In this document: positions 6,459 to 11,139 of the stretch, piece by piece
Layout: each line of letters begins with the position of its first letter
How positions within the stretch are numbered: position 1 is the first letter of the stretch
Source of the DNA: Wenzhouxiangella sp.
GTDB lineage: Bacteria; Pseudomonadota; Gammaproteobacteria; Xanthomonadales; Wenzhouxiangellaceae
Reading direction: 5' to 3'
Assembly: GCA_007135355.1 (NCBI GenBank)
Contig: SLJA01000040.1
Location: forward strand, 1-11,139
DNA: 11,139 nt
Notes under the pieces: model-generated
What the model was told of the DNA's origin: nothing
Database searches by the model: none
The model's input: the letters and a program-made list of their open reading frames with translations, nothing else
Made by a program: the position numbers and the translations under genes

Positions 6459-7844
6459 TCAGTCTGATTGTCCGGCCACCATCATCTCGTCGACCAGCAG
6501 CGACGGCACCTGAATGCTGTGACGCTCGTCGTGGTCGGTGCCGGCAGCGCGCAGTTGGCCTAGCATGTCGCGCAAGTGGCCCGCCACCGTGATTTCCTCG
6601 ACCGGCCAGGCGATCCGGCCGTTTTCGACCCAGAAGCCGGAAGCGCCGCGCGAATAGTCTCCAGTGACCAGATTGATGCCCTGCCCCATCAGCTCGGTCA
6701 CAATCAGCCCCCGGCCCATTTCCCGGACCAGCTCGTCATAGCTATGGCGACCGCCGCTGAAACGCAGGTTGCGCACGCCGCCGGCATTGGCCGTGGTGAT
6801 CAGACCCAGGCGCCGCGCCGAATAGGTGCTCAAGACATAGCGCAGCAGTTGCCCGTCGGCAACCAGTGCCGACTCGCGCGTGGCCACGCCATCGGCGTCG
6901 AAGCCGGATGAAGCCGGCCCACCCGGCCGTCGTGGTGACTCGATCAACGAGGCCCATTCGGGCAGCACGCGAGTGCCGACGGCATCGAGCAGGTAACTGG
7001 CCCGTCGATAGAGCTGCCCGCCGGACACCGCCGCGACAAGATGACCGATCAAACCGCGCGAGACCTCGGGCACAAACAGCACCGGCACCTTGCCGGTGGG
7101 CACCCGGCGCGCACCCAGCCGGCGCAGCGTGCGTCGCGCCGCTTCTTCACCGGTAACCACCGGCGCGGCCAACTGGTCGAAGCGCCGGCGCGAATCCCAA
7201 TCATAATCGCGCTGCATGCCGGCCTCGTCGGCGGCAATCAGGATGCAGCTTTGGGAATATCGCGTACCGCGATTGCAGCCCTCAAAGCCGTGACTGTTGG
7301 CGTAGACGCTGAGCGCCGCTTCGGCGGAGACGCTGGCGCCTTCGGAATTATTGATCCGGGCGTCGGTGGCGCGCCCGGCCTGCTCGATTTCGCGGGCGCG
7401 GGCAATCAATTCATCCATGTCGACATCGACCGGGTGCCACAAATCCAGGTCCGGCAAATCGCCGGCCATCAACTCGGCCTCGGCCAGCCCGGCCGCTGGA
7501 TCGCGCTGAGTGTGACGGGCGATGGCCAGGGCGCGATCCACGGTCTGCTCAATCACTTCCGGGCGCAAATCGCCGGTACTGGCCGAACCTGAACAGCCGC
7601 CGCAATACACCGTGACCCGCACGCCGCGGTCGCGCGCCTCTTCCAGCACTTCGACCTCGCCCAACCGCACCCCGGCTTCGCGGTTAAGACTGGACGAGAC
7701 GCTGACTTCGGCCTGGTCGGCACCACGCGCCGCGGCCCGATCCAGCGCCCGGCGCGCAATACCGCTGAGCAGCTCGGCTTCCCGGTCGGGGTTGGCGAGC
7801 AGGTCGCTGATGCCGCCGCGGGCCAGAGCACCGACTGCGCTCAC
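6459..7844 (-). CDS. pmbA: PmbA (TldE), non-catalytic partner of the TldD peptidase
   Basis: PmbA pairs with TldD in a cytoplasmic metallopeptidase that trims unfolded peptides; in E. coli the pair matures microcin B17 and degrades CcdA. I start at GTG 7844, which overlaps the tldD stop as GTGA and has GGAGG six bases upstream. This gives 461 residues, near the E. coli 450. A longer reading from 7928 runs through tldD and lacks family support. Diagnostic stretches are YANSHGFEG, STYSARRLGLITTANAGG and ELMGQGINLVTGDYSRGA, followed by GFWVENGRIAWPVEEITVAG. It lacks the HExxxH found in TldD, as expected for TldE. An oddity is VYCGGCSGSAS, which puts a CxxC pair (C81, C84) where the E. coli protein has none as I recall it. 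Coupled translation suits a one-to-one complex with TldD. Confidence 0.95.
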   Translation of the reverse strand: MSAVGALARGGISDLLANPDREAELLSGIARRALDRAAARGADQAEVSVSSSLNREAGVRLGEVEVLEEARDRGVRVTVYCGGCSGSASTGDLRPEVIEQTVDRALAIARHTQRDPAAGLAEAELMAGDLPDLDLWHPVDVDMDELIARAREIEQAGRATDARINNSEGASVSAEAALSVYANSHGFEGCNRGTRYSQSCILIAADEAGMQRDYDWDSRRRFDQLAAPVVTGEEAARRTLRRLGARRVPTGKVPVLFVPEVSRGLIGHLVAAVSGGQLYRRASYLLDAVGTRVLPEWASLIESPRRPGGPASSGFDADGVATRESALVADGQLLRYVLSTYSARRLGLITTANAGGVRNLRFSGGRHSYDELVREMGRGLIVTELMGQGINLVTGDYSRGASGFWVENGRIAWPVEEITVAGHLRDMLGQLRAAGTDHDERHSIQVPSLLVDEMMVAGQSD

Positions 7845-9271
7845 GACGTCCCTCCCACGGTCAGCCCGTCGACCCGCAGCGTTGGCTGTCCGACGCCGAC
7901 CGGTACGCTCTGACCTTCCTTGCCGCATACACCGACGCCGGTGTCGAGCTTCAGATCATTGCCGACCATGCCGACCCGGGTCAGCACGTCGGGCCCGTTG
8001 CCGATTAGGGTCGCGCCCTTGATCGCCGCGCCCAGCTTGCCGTTCTTGATCCGGTAGGCCTCGGAGGCGGCGAACACGAACTTGCCCGAGGTAATGTCGA
8101 CCTGGCCGCCGTTGAAATTGACCGCGTAGATGCCGTCGTCGACCGAGGCGATGATCTCGCCGGGGTCATGCTGGCCGGGCAGCATGTAGGTGTTGGTCAT
8201 GCGCGGCATGGGCAGATGGGCGAACGATTCGCGGCGGCCGTTGCCGGTCGGCTCGACGCCCATCAGGCGAGCATTGAGCTTGTCTTGCATGAAGCCGACC
8301 AGGCGGCCGTTCTCGATCAAGGTGGTGCAGCGCGTCGGCGTGCCTTCGTCATCGATACTCAAAGACCCGCGCCGATGATCCAGGGTGCCGTCGTCAACCA
8401 CGGTGCAGGCGTCGGTGGCCACTTGCTCGCCCATGCGACCGCTGAAGGCGGAAATGCCCTTGCGGTTGAAATCGCCCTCCAGGCCGTGGCCGACCGCCTC
8501 GTGCAACAACACGCCCGGCCAGCCGGCACCCAGCACCACGGTCATGAAACCGGCCGGGGCGGCTTCGGCGCCCAGGTTGATGGCGGCCTGGCGCACCGCC
8601 TCGCGGGCGTAGGTTTGCCAGACTTCGGGCTCGACCAGTTCATCGAAGCCGTAACGACCACCGCCGCCGCTGAAGCCCTGTTCTCGGCGATCCCCCTCTT
8701 CCATCAGCACGCGGATATCGAGGCGCACCAGGGGTCGTTGATCGCCGGCCAGCGTGCCGTCGGTGGCCGCGATCACGATCTGGTCATGGCTGGCCGAGAG
8801 CGATACCGTCACCTGGCTGACCCGCGGGTCCAGCGAGCGCGCGTAGGCGTCGATGGTGCGCAGCAATTCCACGCGCTGGCCGGACGCACCATCAGCGGTC
8901 GGATCCACCCCCTTGTAACGGTGCGGGTAGTCTGTCAGCTTGACCGTCTGAACGCGGCCATCGCCACTGCGCTGGCTGATCGCCCGCGCGCTGTCGGCGG
9001 CGTCGAGCAGCGCCGGCAGAGCCAGGCTGTCGGCATAGGCGAAACCGGTGCCGGTGCCGGCGATGGCGCGCACGCCCACCCCCTGGTCCACATCCCAGCT
9101 GCCGTTTTTGACGCTGCCGTCTTCCAGCATCCAGCCCTCGCGCACCCGGCGCTGAAAATATAATTCTCCGAAATCAATACCGCGCGCCAGCAGGCGGTTC
9201 AGGGCCTGATCGATTTCTGTGCGGCCGAGTCCGGCGGGGTCAAGCATTTGCTGACGAACCTGTTCGTACAT
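7841..9271 (-). CDS. tldD: TldD, zinc metallopeptidase subunit
   Basis: TldD is the catalytic subunit of the TldD-TldE peptidase, which threads unfolded peptides into an internal active site. The 476-residue protein has GWPGVLLHEAVGHGLEGDFN with the HExxxH zinc motif (H257, E258, H262) and a near-C-terminal GVCGKEGQ, whose C449 matches the third zinc ligand of E. coli TldD. Long stretches are near identical to E. coli, such as LPMPRMTNTYMLPG, GGQVDITSGKFVF, MVGNDLKLD and the ending LTVGGTS. The start is ATG 9271 (MYEQVRQQML), which matches the family length. An extension to TTG 9328 has no family match. The Shine-Dalgarno is weak (CGGAA). The gene follows yhdP after 83 bases, the same order as in E. 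coli, and pmbA follows with a 4-base overlap. In E. coli pmbA is elsewhere on the chromosome. Confidence 0.97.
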   Translation of the reverse strand: MYEQVRQQMLDPAGLGRTEIDQALNRLLARGIDFGELYFQRRVREGWMLEDGSVKNGSWDVDQGVGVRAIAGTGTGFAYADSLALPALLDAADSARAISQRSGDGRVQTVKLTDYPHRYKGVDPTADGASGQRVELLRTIDAYARSLDPRVSQVTVSLSASHDQIVIAATDGTLAGDQRPLVRLDIRVLMEEGDRREQGFSGGGGRYGFDELVEPEVWQTYAREAVRQAAINLGAEAAPAGFMTVVLGAGWPGVLLHEAVGHGLEGDFNRKGISAFSGRMGEQVATDACTVVDDGTLDHRRGSLSIDDEGTPTRCTTLIENGRLVGFMQDKLNARLMGVEPTGNGRRESFAHLPMPRMTNTYMLPGQHDPGEIIASVDDGIYAVNFNGGQVDITSGKFVFAASEAYRIKNGKLGAAIKGATLIGNGPDVLTRVGMVGNDLKLDTGVGVCGKEGQSVPVGVGQPTLRVDGLTVGGTS

Positions 9272-9299
9272 GGGGTTTTCCGTTTGCGTGCGTGGGAAA

Positions 9300-9328
9300 G
9301 ATATCCGGTCTGCGCCGGGCGAATTCAA
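9300..9328 (-). promoter_or_regulatory. Weak candidate promoter upstream of tldD
   Basis: Within the 83-base yhdP-tldD gap, the minus strand shows TTGAAT (9323-9328), a 17-base spacer and GATATC (9300-9305). The -35 is reasonable; the -10 matches only three consensus positions. A run of six T lies just upstream. If used, it would let tldD-pmbA be expressed apart from yhdP. I consider it weak. Confidence 0.2.
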
Positions 9329-9354
9329 TCAAAAAACGAACGACACCCTCATGG

Positions 9355-11139
9355 TCAGGGCGCGGGCGTGCGCGTGGCGTCATCGCCGGCCGGCTCATCC
9401 GGCAGTCTCGCCGCAACCAGCTCGATCTCGGGCGCCTCCCAGGGGCCGGTGACCTGGTAGCGTACTTCGGCCAGGCCACGCAAGGGGCGGTCGAGAAGTT
9501 GGCGCAAGACCAGCCCGGCGGCGGCACCGACCGGCCCGCCGGCCAGTCCACCGATGACCGGCAAGGTAGCACCCAGGCCCGGCTCCACGCGCACTTTCTG
9601 ATCATAGCGGCGCGCCGCCATGTCGGTCTGGCCGCTGATGGTGATGACCGCCGCGGTCGAGCGCAGCACCAGGCCATCGGTCTCGGCAAACCCGCCCTCG
9701 AGGGCAAAGAGACCTTCGACATCGTCGAAGCGCAATCCGGCGGCAAAAACATCTCTGAAGTCCAGCATCAAGCGGCGCGGAATGGCGTTGAAGCTGGCCA
9801 GGCCCAGCAGACGGCCGGCGCCCGGACGCGCTTCTGGAATTTCGCCGTCTTCCAGTTGCAGCCCCAGCTCGCCGACCAGTCGCCGCAGGGCAAAATCCTG
9901 TGGCGCGCCCGGCCAGTGAACGTCCAGATCAACCTGGGCACGGGCCGCTTCCAGCCCGGCATCGTAGCCGGCGGCACGCACCAGCGCACCCAGGCTGGGA
10001 CTGGTCAGGCGGCCAAGGAATTGCGACTGCGCACCGCCTGGCACCGCCACCCAACGGCCGCTGCCGTGCAGGCGCAGATCCGCGCCGCTGATATCGAGCA
10101 GCTCGATTTCCAGACCGTCAGCGGCCGGATGGGCCTCCAGTCTGGCACGCCCCAACACCAGCTCTCCCCAGCGCAAGTCGTCGACCGCCAGCGAGACGGG
10201 TGGCAAGCCGCGCGGGTCGAATGAGGAAACCGCCGCCATCGGATCCTCGGGCTCGGACGGGACGGCGGTTTCGGCGACCGCGCGCCGGGTATGCAGCCGA
10301 CTGAAATCAATCACAACCGCCCGGCCAACATCCAAAGGCAACGGCACCTGAATGCCGCCGGCAAGCTCCGGACTGTCGATCCGCGCCGACCAGCCATCCT
10401 CGAGGCGCTGCAGGCCAAGATCAACCGGGCCGGCCGTGACTCCAGGCAACTCCAGGCGCCCGAGCGCCAATTCCAGCTCGAACGCGCCCGGTATCGGAGC
10501 CGGTGCAACCGCCGGCACCCAATCCAGGCGCGTCCACCATTCAACCAGGTCCAGATGCTCGAGTTCGCCCGCGATGCGCACCCCCCGCGCCGGCAACTCC
10601 GGAACCGGCCGCGGCCCGGCGGCCAGCGCCAGTGCCCCACCCTCGTCAGTGCCGGACCAGCGCCCGGCCAGCAAGGGTTCGATCTGAAAATCCAGAACTT
10701 GCTGTTCGCGACCCAACACCCAGGTAAGCGTGCTGGGCCAGGCCGTCTCGCCGGCTTTGTTCAAGGGTGCCGGCCAATCCATAATCAAGCCCGACAGGTC
10801 GCTTTCCAGCGTCATCCGCGGCCCGCGCTGAGCGCCCGGCGGGTCGCCCTCCAGCCGAAACAGCCAGCGGCTGGCGCCACTGACCCCGGCGGCCAGCGGG
10901 CCAAGTGCTGTGCGCACCGCCTCGAAATCAGCCGGATTGAACTCTGCCTCCAGCGCCAGCCAGGCCGGGGCCGGGAAACGGGCTGACGCGCCCAGTTCAA
11001 AGACCTGGTCAGACAAACGCGCCTCGAGCACGGTTGGTACCAGGCCATCGCGATCAAACACCACCGTTCCGCTCAGCCCGTCGACGCCGAGCGCCCACGG
11101 GGGCAAGGCAAGCGCGGTCTGATCCAGCCTTAACTCCCC
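9355..11139 (-). CDS. yhdP: YhdP family AsmA-like protein (partial, C-terminal part)
   Basis: YhdP is a large, inner-membrane-anchored AsmA-like protein that, with TamB and YdbH, is implicated in phospholipid transport to the outer membrane in E. coli. The last 594 codons are present; the frame is open to the right edge (first visible residues GELRLDQTALALPPWALG), so the N-terminal anchor is missing. The usual length is about 1,200-1,300 residues. The signature block is GRLLGLASFNAIPRRLMLDF followed by RDVFAAGLRFDDVEG, about 170 residues from the end. Near the C-terminus a Gly/Ala-rich segment (GGPVGAAAGLVLRQLL) precedes YQVTGPWEAPEIELV, the usual family ending. The rest is beta-rich and repetitive in character, as expected of a groove-forming AsmA-like protein. 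Its place upstream of tldD matches E. coli. Confidence 0.93.
   Translation of the reverse strand, partial: GELRLDQTALALPPWALGVDGLSGTVVFDRDGLVPTVLEARLSDQVFELGASARFPAPAWLALEAEFNPADFEAVRTALGPLAAGVSGASRWLFRLEGDPPGAQRGPRMTLESDLSGLIMDWPAPLNKAGETAWPSTLTWVLGREQQVLDFQIEPLLAGRWSGTDEGGALALAAGPRPVPELPARGVRIAGELEHLDLVEWWTRLDWVPAVAPAPIPGAFELELALGRLELPGVTAGPVDLGLQRLEDGWSARIDSPELAGGIQVPLPLDVGRAVVIDFSRLHTRRAVAETAVPSEPEDPMAAVSSFDPRGLPPVSLAVDDLRWGELVLGRARLEAHPAADGLEIELLDISGADLRLHGSGRWVAVPGGAQSQFLGRLTSPSLGALVRAAGYDAGLEAARAQVDLDVHWPGAPQDFALRRLVGELGLQLEDGEIPEARPGAGRLLGLASFNAIPRRLMLDFRDVFAAGLRFDDVEGLFALEGGFAETDGLVLRSTAAVITISGQTDMAARRYDQKVRVEPGLGATLPVIGGLAGGPVGAAAGLVLRQLLDRPLRGLAEVRYQVTGPWEAPEIELVAARLPDEPAGDDATRTPAP

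Noticed and set aside
5331..6467. 378-codon plus-strand frame across the phoH end and the NRDE gene
   Set aside because: Overlaps two solid genes in other frames, runs through the hairpin at 5683-5708 and has no motif.
9329..9354. Run of T on the minus strand after yhdP as an intrinsic terminator
   Set aside because: The only stem before it is CCCT/AGGG of 4 bases, separated from the T-run by other bases; too weak to call.
8168..10224. Plus-strand frames of about 310-330 codons opposite tldD and yhdP
   Set aside because: Shadows of the antisense strand of conserved genes; composition is low-information and no start signal was seen.

Overview
The window is a dense stretch of housekeeping chromosome from a high-GC Gammaproteobacterium. 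That placement rests on the genes present: a PcnB-FolK pair, a DapA-BamC lipoprotein pair, Bcp beside dapA, a TldD-PmbA pair downstream of YhdP, and an Azotobacter FdI-type seven-iron ferredoxin. The Bcp sequence resembles Xanthomonadales PrxQ, so a Xanthomonadales- or Chromatiales-like lineage (for example Wenzhouxiangella-like) is my guess. I cannot confirm it without a search.

Layout. Minus strand 1-1545: pcnB, then folK, which overlaps it by 4 bases and runs off the left edge. Plus strand 1681-2004: fdxA, divergent from pcnB. Minus strand 2031-3611: dapA, then bamC. Plus strand 3757-5673: bcp, then a PIN-PhoH ATPase gene. Minus strand 5679-11139: yhdP (its 5' part lies beyond the right edge), tldD, pmbA (4-base overlap with tldD) and an NRDE-family gene. 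No gene-free stretch exceeds 300 bases. The largest gaps are the divergent promoter regions 1546-1680 and 3612-3756.

Roles. PcnB polyadenylates RNA and FolK makes a folate precursor. FdxA carries electrons. DapA commits aspartate semialdehyde to lysine and diaminopimelate (cell wall), and BamC is part of the outer-membrane protein assembly machine. YhdP belongs to the AsmA-like proteins linked to lipid transport to the outer membrane. TldD and PmbA (TldE) form a peptidase that trims unfolded or modified peptides. Bcp detoxifies peroxides, and PIN-PhoH is a predicted RNase/ATPase.

I found no mobile element, CRISPR array, tRNA or rRNA, and no obviously new multi-gene system. The points worth a second look are inside familiar genes. 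Bcp lacks both usual resolving cysteines. DapA lacks the residues of the lysine feedback site. BamC has only one folded domain. PmbA has a CxxC loop. pcnB has no AUG start. The dapA leader can form alternative hairpins, and a terminator-like hairpin is built from the last codons of the NRDE gene.
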